The notes beneath the pieces are model-generated. The model had not been told where the DNA came from. It worked only from the letters and a program-made list of their open reading frames with translations, and did no database searches. A stretch of DNA of 64,000 nt, from positions 496,001 through 560,000 of the forward strand of contig NZ_JAJAPX010000001.1 in assembly GCF_020523965.1 (NCBI RefSeq). Reading direction: 5' to 3'. Position 1 is the first letter of the stretch. Each line of letters starts with the position of its first letter. The DNA comes from Neotamlana sargassicola. Its GTDB lineage: Bacteria; Bacteroidota; Bacteroidia; Flavobacteriales; Flavobacteriaceae. Shown here one piece after another: positions 29,354 through 39,100 of the stretch. A program made the position numbers and the translations under genes.

Positions 29354-29403
29354 GTTTGTAATTCCTGAAATATTGGAGATAATCCTCATCAGGAATAACA
29401 AAC
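29354..29403 (-). other. Large intercistronic hairpin between nrtA and nrtB
   Basis: Fifteen-nt arms (29354-29368 and 29389-29403; GTTTGTAATTCCTGA against TCAGGAATAACAAAC) pair at 14 of 15 positions around a 20-nt loop. There is no U-tract, so it is probably a 3' stabiliser or partial terminator. Such a structure would raise expression of the binding protein relative to the permease, as in many ABC importer operons. Confidence 0.65.
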
Positions 29404-29431
29404 CAATAAAATCACTTTACTTTTTTACAGC

Positions 29432-30829
29432 TTATTGTACTGCTTTATCTTTATTTCCAATTGAGAAACTGTTTATGTATGCTATTGGATCTTTAGCATC
29501 ATATGTTTTACCGTCTATAAAATCTGTTGTTGCTGGCTTATAACCATCTGTTGTTGGCACATCGCTAGCAGGAATATGTCCTTCTTCAACTAAAAGATTT
29601 GCTGCTTTTTTCCAGATATCTGGTCTGTAAATATCTTTAATAGTTTCTGCATACCATTCTGCTGGTTTAGCTTCTGGAATTTGACCCCAACGTCTCATTT
29701 GAGTTAAGAACCAAATACCATCTGAATAGAATGGATATGTTGCATTGTATTTGTAGAATACATTAAAGTCTGGCATTTCGCGCTTATCACCTTTTTCAAA
29801 CTCGAAAGTACCTGTCATAGAGTTTGCTAATACCGCTTCGTCTGCACCAACATATTGAGACATTGACAATATTTTTACGGCTTCTGCTCTGTTTCCTGGC
29901 TCGTCTAACCACTTTCCAGCACGAATTAATGCTTTAGTTACAGCAATTGCAGTGTTAGGATTTTCTTCAACAAACTTTTTTGTCATTACAAACACCTTTT
30001 CTGGGTTGTTTTTCCAGATATCGTAGTTTGTAGTTACAGGAACTCCAATACCTTTAAATACTGCTTGTTGGTTCCATGGCTCACCTACACAATACCCGTA
30101 AATTGTTCCCGCCTCTAAAGTTGCTGGCATTTGTGGTGGTGGTGTTACAGAAAGTAAAACTTCAGCATCAATTTGCCCTTGCACATTTTCTGCGGTATAC
30201 ATTCCTGGGTGAATTCCAGCAGCAGCTAACCAATAACGAATTTCGTAGTTGTGTGTAGAAACTGGAAATACCATACCCATTTTAAATGCTTTACCTGAAT
30301 TTTTATAATCGGCAATTACTGGTTTTAAAGCTTCAGCTTTTATTGGGTGTACTGGTTTTCCATCTTCTCCAGTTGGAACATTTGGCTTCATTTTACTCCA
30401 AACATCGTTAGATACAGTAATACCGTTTCCATTTAAATCCATTGAAAATGGCGTCACTAAATCTGCTTGACGACCAAAACCTGCACCAGCAGCAATTGGC
30501 TGACCTGCTAACATATGCGAACCATCTAATTGTCCATCAATAACACGGTCTAATACGTTTTTCCAGTTAGATTGTGCTTCAACAGAAACAAATAAACCTT
30601 CATCTTCAAAAAAACCTTTTTCTTTAGCAATAGCTAAAGGCGCCATATCTGTTAATTTAATAAAACCGAATGTTAATTGTGGTTTTTCAATTTCTAATGC
30701 CTTGGTTTTAGATGTTTCGGCTACAGCCGCAACTTCTTCAGCTTTCTTTTTAGAATCTTTGCCTCCGCAAGCAAACATAACTAAGGAAAGTGCTGCAAGA
30801 CTTGTTAATTTAATTAATTGTGATTTCAT
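29432..30829 (-). CDS. Nitrate-type ABC transporter substrate-binding lipoprotein (NrtA-like)
   Basis: A 465-residue lipoprotein with a signal peptide and a lipid-anchoring Cys at residue 21 (VMFACGG). The mature protein matches the NrtA/CmpA class: [21 protein letters not shown] near the start, then [16 protein letters not shown] and [14 protein letters not shown]. These proteins capture nitrate/nitrite (NrtA) or bicarbonate (CmpA) for the ABC permease. The glutamate synthase genes and the adjacent cytochrome/reductase genes favour nitrate. It is first in the five-gene operon nrtA-B-C-D-porin. A promoter with an inverted-repeat operator candidate lies at 30878-30909. Confidence 0.9.
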   Translation of the reverse strand: MKSQLIKLTSLAALSLVMFACGGKDSKKKAEEVAAVAETSKTKALEIEKPQLTFGFIKLTDMAPLAIAKEKGFFEDEGLFVSVEAQSNWKNVLDRVIDGQLDGSHMLAGQPIAAGAGFGRQADLVTPFSMDLNGNGITVSNDVWSKMKPNVPTGEDGKPVHPIKAEALKPVIADYKNSGKAFKMGMVFPVSTHNYEIRYWLAAAGIHPGMYTAENVQGQIDAEVLLSVTPPPQMPATLEAGTIYGYCVGEPWNQQAVFKGIGVPVTTNYDIWKNNPEKVFVMTKKFVEENPNTAIAVTKALIRAGKWLDEPGNRAEAVKILSMSQYVGADEAVLANSMTGTFEFEKGDKREMPDFNVFYKYNATYPFYSDGIWFLTQMRRWGQIPEAKPAEWYAETIKDIYRPDIWKKAANLLVEEGHIPASDVPTTDGYKPATTDFIDGKTYDAKDPIAYINSFSIGNKDKAVQ

Positions 30830-30877
30830 TATTATTCTAGTTTTTATAGTTAACTAAGTATGAATACTTATTTTTAA

Positions 30878-30909
30878 CAAAGATATACGTAGAATTACAA
30901 ACTACGTAT
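30878..30909 (-). promoter_or_regulatory. nrtA promoter with perfect inverted repeat
   Basis: On the minus strand TATCTTTG (30885-30878) fits the -7 consensus TAnnTTTG. Overlapping and just upstream are perfect 8-bp arms ATACGTAG (30885-30892) and CTACGTAT (30902-30909) with a 9-bp spacer. A further ATACGTAG half-site is at 31076-31083. This looks like a regulator binding site controlling the nitrate operon; the regulator is unknown. Confidence 0.55.
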
Positions 30910-30920
30910 GCATTTAACCA

Positions 30921-30978
30921 TGAATCGACAACTTTTTGCACAGTTAATAACCTGCCAAAAAACATGTTTTATTTATAA
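30921..30978 (-). repeat. Duplicated nrt upstream block, left copy
   Basis: This 58-bp block matches 63010-63067 at 48 of 58 positions by my ungapped alignment, including exact runs GACAACTTTTT and ACATGTTTT. It lies upstream of nrtA and marks the promoter-side piece of a duplicated nitrate locus. The conservation may also reflect a regulatory site. Confidence 0.75.
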
Positions 30979-31128
30979 TAATCAGTATACCAATAATATA
31001 AAATAAAAATCAAGAAGAATATGTTTCAAGAAATTACTTATAAAAACACTTAAAACCTACTTAATTTTTAAAAAAATACGTAGAAAATAAATGCTTAAGA
31101 TTTCAGAAAACGACACAAATCATTAACA

Positions 31129-31148
31129 AAGGCTTATTAATAAGCCTT
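31129..31148. other. Perfect 20-bp palindrome
   Basis: The half-site AAGGCTTATT is followed directly by its reverse complement. It lies just downstream, on the minus strand, of the decayed cytochrome fragment, so it may be that gene's former terminator. It could instead be a dimeric protein site. Confidence 0.45.
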
Positions 31149-31199
31149 CAACCAAAATTTGTTTAAGCTTATTGAAAGGAACAGGAAAGTTTAATAAAA

Positions 31200-31370
31200 G
31201 GTTGTTTTTTCAACCATTCTGCTTAAGAAAATGCACTATATATTATTTCGGTTCTACCCTTTAATTAGGAATTTATAGCTTTTAATGATAATGTGTCTTA
31301 TATTTTCGTATTGATTGCCCATATTCCCCAAACCAGCAATTAAATTTTTTTTCAGAGCATTTTGTTCTGT
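31200..31370 (-). pseudogene. Decayed 3' fragment of a multiheme cytochrome c gene
   Basis: Positions 31201-31250 align without gaps to 63201-63250, the last codons of the intact pentaheme cytochrome gene: 37 of 50 bases match, with a run of 10 identical bases. Read in the matching frame, the fragment gives Y-S-A-F-S-stop-A-E-W-L-K-K where the intact protein has YTALSQEEWLNKK, so a CAA codon became TAA. Weaker matches continue to about 31370: TTCGTAT near a HGNHRYE equivalent, and AGCAATTAAAT. The haem-motif region is absent or unrecognisable. The left half of the assignment is solid; the extent beyond about 31260 is uncertain. Confidence 0.65.
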
Positions 31371-31473
31371 AGTAGCGTTATTATTCGCAAACATCAAAAA
31401 TAATTCAAACAAAAACTGAAACATATTTACATGTTTGTAAAATTAAAAAAGTGTTCAAACCTTTAGTAAACAT

Positions 31474-31510
31474 AAACCATAATTGTTTTAACAGTTGTGG
31501 TTTTTGTTTT
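31474..31510 (+). terminator. Terminator-like hairpin in the regulator leader
   Basis: AAACCATAATTGT (31474-31486) pairs with ACAGTTGTGGTTT (31491-31503) through 13 bp including two G-U pairs, around a TTTA loop, and a T-rich tail follows on the + strand. No + strand gene precedes it. It could be an attenuator in the 5' leader of the hybrid regulator gene, or it could end transcription entering from the left. Confidence 0.5.
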
Positions 31511-31680
31511 TACACTTTAAAATATTTTTATTTAAATAGGTGTTTTCTTTTAAATTCTTCTCTATGTTTTTAACGATTATGCAACATAACTTGCAATGCA
31601 TGCATCAAAAGTACCAAAGTCAAGATTTAATAATATTTATTTTTATCTTTAATCAACTAACTAAACTAATTCGCTTTTGT

Positions 31681-34600
31681 ATGAACAACTTACAGCGTTT
31701 ATTAATACTACTAACTATAAACTTAAACCTTTCTTGGGCGCAAAATACTTATCAAAATTTTAATTTTGTAAGCATAAAAGAAGGCATCCCAAAAGCTGGA
31801 GTTACTGATATTATTCAAGACCACAACGATTTTATTTGGATTGCAACGAACTCTACGGGTTTATACAAATTTAATGGTATAGACTACATTCCTTACAAAC
31901 ATGTTTTAAACGACTCTACATCTTTAAGCAGCAGCAGAGTTTCATGTAGCTTTATAGATTCCGATAAAAAATTATGGGTTGGCACCGAAAATGGTTTAAA
32001 TGTATACAATAACAAACAAGACAATTTTAATAGAATTGTTTTAAACACCAACAACCCCAATAAAGACATTATAAGTTCTATTACACAGGATACCTCAAAT
32101 AATTTATATGTTGGCACTGTTGGTTATGGTATTTACAAAGTAAACACAAGCACTTTTAATGTAACAAAAATTGCAAATTCTACTTATTACAAACAAAGTA
32201 AAAAACTAAAAATAAACAGTTTATCACACGCTGGAAATAATAAAATTTATGTAGCCACCAATTTTGGATTAAAGGAAATAGATGTTACCTCCAACAAACT
32301 TATTGACATTGAAAATGCTTCTGAAAACCTAGAAGATTTTAAAAATGAAATTTCAAAACTTTTTGTTGATGCCAACCAAAATCTTTGGGTTGGCTTTCAA
32401 TCTGGTAAAGGCATTTATAAATGCATATTAAACGAACACAAAAACATCGCAAAAGTTATATCTATTAATTGTACACAAAATAAAATAATGTCTATTGCTC
32501 AATTACCAGACAATAGCATAATTATTGGTACTGAAAATGATGGCTTTATTCATTTAAATAAAAATAATAGCGTCATTAAACATTTAAAGAGCAGCTCTAA
32601 AAACAATAATATTTTACATAATTCTATCTGGAAACTTTTTATAGATAAAAACGATAGAATCTGGATGGGTTATTACAATAGCGGTGTAGCCATTAGCGAT
32701 AAGCTTTTCGATAAGTTTAAAGATATCACCAGCATTCCCAACAACAATAACTCGCTAAAAACCAACTCTGTAATGGGCATTGTAAATGATTCCAACAACA
32801 ATTTATGGATTGCAACCGATGGCGGCGGCATAGATATTTACAATACCTTAACCAAAAAAATAAAACATATAAACACCACAGATACTAATTATTATTCTGG
32901 CTTAACATCAAATTACATTATATCTATTTTTAAAGATTCTCAAAACAATATTTGGGCAGGTAGCTGGGACAAGGGCGTATTTTTTTTAGGAAAAGACTCA
33001 AAAAAATTTATAAACTATAACAAAGAAAATTCAGGATTAAAGTCGAATATTATCATGAACTTTTCTGAAGACACTAACGGTAATATCAACATAGGAACGT
33101 TTTACAGTGGTATTCATATTTTTAATCCAAAAACAAAAGAAATCGTTAATTTCGAGCCTGATGCTTTTATAAAACACGGTATAAGTAGCGCTAATATTTT
33201 AAAAATATTTTTAGATTCTGATAACAACCAATGGTTAGCTACTACAGATGGCTTATTTAAAGTTGAAAGAAACGGCTCTTCTATAAAACAAGTCCTAGCT
33301 TTGTCTGAAAAAATAAACAAAGTATTTAACAACTCTATTGATGCAAATTACGTTTTAAGTTTATTTGAAGATTCTAAACAAAATATATGGATTGGCACAA
33401 GAGGTGCCGGAATATGTTTATATAACAAAACAAACAATACCTTTAAATGGTACAATAAATCTAATGGTTTAGTTGAAGAAAATGTAGCTTCTATTATTGA
33501 AGATGATGATCATTATATCTGGATAAGCGGTAACTCCGGATTAACTAAAATAAACATTGAAAAAAATGAATTTACCAACTACACCTACAACGATGGCTTA
33601 CTATCCAACGATTTTAACTTTGGTGCCGCACTAAAAGACAAAGATGGCACCTTATATTTTGGAAACTATAGAGGTATCGATTATTTCAATCCAAAAAAAT
33701 TACAGTTTAACAATAATGTACCCACTCTACATTTAACAGATTTTAAACTATTTAACGAAACCGTAACTCCTAACCAAAACAAATCACCATTAACTAAAGT
33801 TATTGCAGAAACAGATAGCATTACTTTAACCAACACACAATCTGTTTTTACAATTGAATACGCAGGTTTAAATTACACTAGACCCGAAAAAAACAACTAT
33901 GCTTACTACCTTGAAGGCTACGAAACAACCTGGAATGACGTTGGGCAAAAACGAAGTGCAACATACACAAATCTCGATCACGGCAACTATATTTTTAAAC
34001 TAAAAGCCTCTAACAACGATGGCGTTTGGAACCAAGAACCTCTGCAACTTCATGTAAAAATATTACCTCCATGGTGGAAAACCAATTGGGCAATAATGGG
34101 TTATATTACACTTATTATATTAAGTTTTTATTTATTAAATAGATTAACCCAAAGTAGAATAAAAGAAAAAGAACTTATAAAAAACGAGCGCCTAAAAAGG
34201 CAACAACAAGACGAACTAAACAAAAAGAAAATACAATTCTTTACAAATATTTCTCACGAATTTAGAACTCCATTAACCTTAATCATGAATCCGTTAAAAG
34301 CCATAATTCATGACACCAAACTAAACCTACCAGAACATGTTAAGCATAAACACGCCATAATTAATAAAAACACAGATAGGCTTTATAGGTTAATTAACGA
34401 GCTCATGGATTTTAGAAAACTAGAGTTTAACAAAATTAAAGTTAAAGCGCGTAAAATAAAGCTAATAGATTTTACAAAAAATATTGTTGGCTATTTTGAA
34501 GAAGAAACCAAAAGCAAAAATATTATTATTAGTGTAGATGCCGATAACCCAGATATATGCGTGTGGGCAGATTTAGAAATGTTGGAAAAAATAATATTTA

Positions 34601-35832
34601 ATCTACTCTCAAACGCCGTTAAAATAACACCTTCTGGTGGTGTAATTAATATAGATTTACTTGCCACAGAACAACCTTACTTACTACCTTTAGTTACCGA
34701 TAAAACAACAGTGAACGCCGTAGAAATTATAATTTCAGATAGTGGTCCTGGTTTAGAAAAAGAAGAAGTAAATAAAATTTTCGATCGTTTTTATCAAGTT
34801 GAAAGACAAACCAAGTCTTACATTGGAGGAACAGGAATAGGTTTAGAAGTTGTGCAAAGCTTTGTGAAATTACATAAAGGTAAAATTAAAGTAAGCAGCG
34901 AAATTGGCGTTGGCACTTCTTTTAAAATATTATTTCCAGCAGGTAACAGTCATTTTAACAACGACCAAATAGTACTTGATGAAACTTCAGAATACCTTAA
35001 AAAAGATGAATTCTCGTATGTTCCATCTGTAAATATTCAAGAAGACATAGATGAAATTGAATCAGAAAATAAAATTCATACAGTTTTAATAGTTGAAGAC
35101 AACACCGAACTAAGAGATTATTTAAAACTAGAACTTAGCAGTCAACATAAAGTTTTGGTAGCCGCCAATGGTAAAGAAGGTATTAAAATTGCAAAAGAAG
35201 CCTTTCCCGATGTAATAATAACAGATGTTGTAATGCCAGAAATTGATGGTTTAGAGTTTTGCAAACAACTAAAAAGCGATTTAAGCACAAGCCACATACC
35301 TATTTTAATGCTTACTGCCAAAGCGAAAATAGACGACAGAATTGAAGGCATTGAAACCGGAGCAGACGCCTATATGGTAAAACCATTTAATATTCGTTTA
35401 TTAAAACTCAGGTTATCGCAATTAATAACCAGCAGACAATTAATTTTTAATAAATATTTTAGTGTAATTAGCGAACTACCAAAAAACACAAACACACCAC
35501 CCATAGATAAAGAGTTTATAGAAAAAGTTTTAAATCATATAAATGAAAATATAAGTGATCCTAATTTAAATGTTGAAGCACTTGCAACACATTTAAGCCT
35601 TAGCCGAAGTCAATTCTATAGAAAAATAAAAGCACTTACAAACCAAACTGCAACCGAATTTTTAAGAAATATAAGGCTTCAAAAAGCGAAACAAATTCTT
35701 GAATTAGGAGAAACAAACATAAGCAAGGTTTGCTATGCTACAGGGTTTTCATCGCACTCATATTTTACAAAATGTTTTAAAAATCATTTTGGTGTACTAC
35801 CAACAGAAATAAAAACACAATACAACACTTAA
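31681..35832 (+). CDS. Hybrid two-component system regulator (HTCS) of the polysaccharide locus
   Basis: A protein of about 1383 residues that combines sensor and transcription factor. A signal peptide (MNNLQRLLILLTINLNLSWA) leads into two periplasmic Reg_prop beta-propellers (about 25-690), a Y_Y_Y domain (about 720-785) and one membrane helix (about 802-822). HisKA follows with His in NISHEFRTP (near 857), then an HATPase (GTGIGLEVV), a receiver with Asp in IITDVVMP (near 1180) and an AraC-type DNA-binding domain (about 1275-1383). Such regulators bind a glycan breakdown product in the periplasm and activate neighbouring susCD genes. The frame stays open back to 31540, but the signal peptide fixes the start at 31681. 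Confidence 0.94.
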   Translation: MNNLQRLLILLTINLNLSWAQNTYQNFNFVSIKEGIPKAGVTDIIQDHNDFIWIATNSTGLYKFNGIDYIPYKHVLNDSTSLSSSRVSCSFIDSDKKLWVGTENGLNVYNNKQDNFNRIVLNTNNPNKDIISSITQDTSNNLYVGTVGYGIYKVNTSTFNVTKIANSTYYKQSKKLKINSLSHAGNNKIYVATNFGLKEIDVTSNKLIDIENASENLEDFKNEISKLFVDANQNLWVGFQSGKGIYKCILNEHKNIAKVISINCTQNKIMSIAQLPDNSIIIGTENDGFIHLNKNNSVIKHLKSSSKNNNILHNSIWKLFIDKNDRIWMGYYNSGVAISDKLFDKFKDITSIPNNNNSLKTNSVMGIVNDSNNNLWIATDGGGIDIYNTLTKKIKHINTTDTNYYSGLTSNYIISIFKDSQNNIWAGSWDKGVFFLGKDSKKFINYNKENSGLKSNIIMNFSEDTNGNINIGTFYSGIHIFNPKTKEIVNFEPDAFIKHGISSANILKIFLDSDNNQWLATTDGLFKVERNGSSIKQVLALSEKINKVFNNSIDANYVLSLFEDSKQNIWIGTRGAGICLYNKTNNTFKWYNKSNGLVEENVASIIEDDDHYIWISGNSGLTKINIEKNEFTNYTYNDGLLSNDFNFGAALKDKDGTLYFGNYRGIDYFNPKKLQFNNNVPTLHLTDFKLFNETVTPNQNKSPLTKVIAETDSITLTNTQSVFTIEYAGLNYTRPEKNNYAYYLEGYETTWNDVGQKRSATYTNLDHGNYIFKLKASNNDGVWNQEPLQLHVKILPPWWKTNWAIMGYITLIILSFYLLNRLTQSRIKEKELIKNERLKRQQQDELNKKKIQFFTNISHEFRTPLTLIMNPLKAIIHDTKLNLPEHVKHKHAIINKNTDRLYRLINELMDFRKLEFNKIKVKARKIKLIDFTKNIVGYFEEETKSKNIIISVDADNPDICVWADLEMLEKIIFNLLSNAVKITPSGGVINIDLLATEQPYLLPLVTDKTTVNAVEIIISDSGPGLEKEEVNKIFDRFYQVERQTKSYIGGTGIGLEVVQSFVKLHKGKIKVSSEIGVGTSFKILFPAGNSHFNNDQIVLDETSEYLKKDEFSYVPSVNIQEDIDEIESENKIHTVLIVEDNTELRDYLKLELSSQHKVLVAANGKEGIKIAKEAFPDVIITDVVMPEIDGLEFCKQLKSDLSTSHIPILMLTAKAKIDDRIEGIETGADAYMVKPFNIRLLKLRLSQLITSRQLIFNKYFSVISELPKNTNTPPIDKEFIEKVLNHINENISDPNLNVEALATHLSLSRSQFYRKIKALTNQTATEFLRNIRLQKAKQILELGETNISKVCYATGFSSHSYFTKCFKNHFGVLPTEIKTQYNT

Positions 35833-35942
35833 AAAGTTAATAAACTACAAGTTAAACTTTATAATACTTGTTGCACCACATGTTACAAATGTAGCAAAAC
35901 ACTTAATTTAATTAGGTTTGCTTCAAAATTTGTAAAACTTGC

Positions 35943-35962
35943 TTTATGCATGCTAATTATAG
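35943..35962 (+). promoter_or_regulatory. Candidate HTCS operator upstream of SusC (module 1)
   Basis: TTTATGCATGCTAATTATAG at this site resembles the minus-strand sequence at 51073-51095 upstream of the GH3 operon, which reads TTTATGCAT-A-GC-A-TAATTTATGG. Two one-base insertions relate the cores. The two promoters flank the divergent halves of module 1, where shared control by the HTCS is expected. Confidence 0.45.
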
Positions 35963-35990
35963 TTTAATTTTTTTTCAACATTTGTATACC

Positions 35991-36086
35991 ATGTTAAAAA
36001 CCAATAGGCATAAACGAGCAGGAGAAGTACTATTAATAATCTGTATTATAGGGCTTTTATTGTTTCTTATAACCTATGTGCTTTAA
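35991..36086 (+). CDS. Possible 31-residue single-span membrane peptide
   Basis: A small ORF between the HTCS gene and susC encodes 31 residues: a basic N-terminus (MLKTNRHKRAGE) followed by one hydrophobic helix (VLLIICIIGLLLFLITYVL). The positive-inside pattern and clean helix look protein-like, and it would fall in the 5' leader of susC, 33 nt upstream of its start. It may be a small membrane protein, a leader peptide or chance. I recognise no family. Confidence 0.35.
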   Translation: MLKTNRHKRAGEVLLIICIIGLLLFLITYVL

Positions 36087-36119
36087 CTAAAACAAATAAT
36101 TTAAAACTAACTAAACTTT

Positions 36120-39100
36120 ATGAAAAACAGATTACTTAAAAAGTTAATACTGCCTTTATTTATTTTTATAGGAAGTATTACTTATGCACAATCGGTTTCT
36201 GGAACAGTTTCAGACCATACAGGTATACCTATACCAGGTGTGAATGTTCTGGTTAAAAACACAAACAAAGGAACCGTTACTAATTTTGATGGAAAATTTG
36301 AACTACAAATTACCACAGGTAATGTTTTAATTTTTTCTTATTTAGGTTATCAAACTAAGGAAATAACTTATAATGGCGAAAAAAACTTAGAAATTGTATT
36401 AGAAGAAGATACTGCAGAGCTTGACGAAGTTGTTGTAGTTGGATACGGAACGCAAAAAAAGAGTTTATTAACTGGTGCTATTTCAAGTGTTGATACTAAA
36501 GCCATTCAAAGCGCATCAAACCAACGTGTAGAGCAAGTTTTACAAGGTCGCACCTCTGGTGTAACCGTAATGTCATCATCTGGGGCACCAGGTTCTGGAG
36601 CACAAATTAGAATTCGTGGTACAGGCTCAAGCGGTAACTCTGGCCCCTTATATATTGTAGATGGCATGAAAACTTCATCTATAGTAGATATTGCTCCTGG
36701 CGATATTGCTAACATGGAAATTTTAAAAGATGCCGCTTCTGCAGCTATTTACGGTACAGAAGGTGCAAATGGTGTTGTAATTATAACTACCAAGCGAGGG
36801 AGAACAGGCGGTATAAAAGTTGGTTTTAATACTCAACTTGGTACCCAATGGGTTAATACAAACATGGAACTAATGAATGCTTCACAGTTTGTTGAATACA
36901 TGAATGAAGCAGGCATAACTTCGGTTGAAGACAATGGCTATAATACAAACTGGATTAACAAAACATTCTCAAGCGCACCAACACGACGATTTGATGTAAA
37001 TGTTTCTGGAGCCACAGACACAAATAAACATTCATTTTATTTTTCTGCATCAAACTTAAAACAAGATGGTGTTGTAGCTGGAGATAATTCATCTTTTAAT
37101 CGTACAACAATGCGACTTAACTTAAAGTCTCAATTAGCTGATTGGATGGAAGTGGGCGGTAACATGTCGTTATCATCTAGAGATAGATTTGGTATTGCTG
37201 AAAATAGTGATACTCGAGGTGTTATTCAAAACATGTTAATTATAGACCCGCTAACACCTGTTTTTTACAATGATGGAGAAGTTCCTCAAGATGTAATTGA
37301 TAGATCTAACAACAATAATGTACCTTTAATTACAGACGGTAATGGTCGTGTATATGGTTATCCAAGTTTTTCAACAGGAGAGGTTATAAATCCTGTGGCT
37401 TACGCTAACGAATTAAACATTTCAAACTTTATTGGGTCTCAGTTTTTATCAACAGTATATTTAACCTTAAAACCTATTGAAGGTTTAGAGTTAACTACAC
37501 GCTATGGTTACGAGCGTGGTAATACAGATAACCGCAATACAGTTAATCCTTATTATGTAAGTTCAGAGGCTGCGAACACTTCTTATACAGGGTCGCAAAC
37601 CAGATTAAGAAACAGACGTTGGTTATGGGAAAACTTTGCCACATACACCAAATCTTTTGGAAATCATAATTTTAAAGCCTTAGTTGGTTATTCTGCTGAA
37701 GATTCAGATACCAATACTATCATTTCAAGAACATTCTCTATTCCTGTAGAAGATTTTACTGGATTCGATTTTTACGACAACTCACTACCAGGGCAAATAG
37801 AATATAATGCATTTCCTTATTTAGATAATTTAGCATCTTTTTATGGAAGATTATCTTATAACTTTAACGATAAATATCTTTTTGAAGCATCATATAGAGC
37901 AGACACATCAGATAAATTCCCTTCAGAAAATAAAACAGGTTATTTCCCTGCTTTTTCTGCTGGTTGGGTAGTATCTAACGAAGATTTCTGGAACGAAGAC
38001 TCTAAAATAAGTTACTTAAAACTAAGAGGTAGCTGGGGGCAAAATGGTAGTAAGGCTAACTTGCCTGGAAATTCAGACATTACTGGTATAACACTAATTG
38101 GCGAAGGTTACTTAAATCAAGACATTGTTTACGAAGGCAACAATGGTGCCCAAATTACCGGTTACGGAAACTCTAATTTAGTTTGGGAAACATCAGAACA
38201 ATTAGACCTTGGTATAGATATTAGAGCCTTTAACAACAGACTGCGTTTTTCAACAGATTATTATATAAAAACCACAAGAGACTTACTAGTTTCAGACGGA
38301 AGTTTAATAACACCAGGTTCTGCAGGTTTTAACTTTGAAGCTTTTAATGGCGGAACCATTGAAAATAGTGGGTTCGAGTTTGAAATCGGTTACTCCGATT
38401 CTAATAGCAAAGGGTTCACCTACGATATTAACTTAAACCTTTCAACACTTAAAAACGAAGTAAAAGAAATTAAGCTTGTTCCCGAAGGTACTTCATTAGT
38501 TGGTGCTAGTGCTCCACAAAATCCTGATGGTGTAACACGTTTTACAGAAGGCTTACCTGCATGGTATTTTTATGGTTACAAAACCAATGGTATAGACCCA
38601 AATACAGGAGAAGTTATTTTAGTAGACAACGATGGCAATGGCACTGTAAACAACCTAGACAAAACATTTATAGGCACACCGCATCCAGATGTGCTTTTTG
38701 GTGGCAACATTGCCTTAGGATACAAAGCCTTAGATTTTAATTTACAATTTCAAGGCACATTAGGTAACGATATTATGTCTACCTACCACCAACCATCCAG
38801 ACCTATTACAAATAAGCCATTACATTTTTATACCGACAGATGGCAACAAGCGGGCGATAACGCAAGTTTACCTGGCGCTGAACATGTAATAAGTTCTTAC
38901 GACACAGATTTAGTTGTAGAAGACGGCTCGTATATGCGTATAAAACAAATTCAACTTGGTTATACATTACCTCAGCACATAATTCAAAACTCTAAATTAA
39001 AAAACTTGAGGGTTTACGTATCTCTAGACGACTATTTTACATTTACAAAATATAAAGGTTTAGATCCTGAAATTGGTAACTTTTCTTTTAACTCCGTTGG

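Noticed and set aside
31199-31215. Hairpin GGTTG-TTTTTT-CAACC
   Set aside because: It falls within the region explained by the cytochrome fragment and has only a 5-bp stem.
31540-31680. An N-terminal extension of the HTCS gene from 31540
   Set aside because: The frame is open by chance. The Met at 31681 begins a normal signal peptide, while the extension would bury it.
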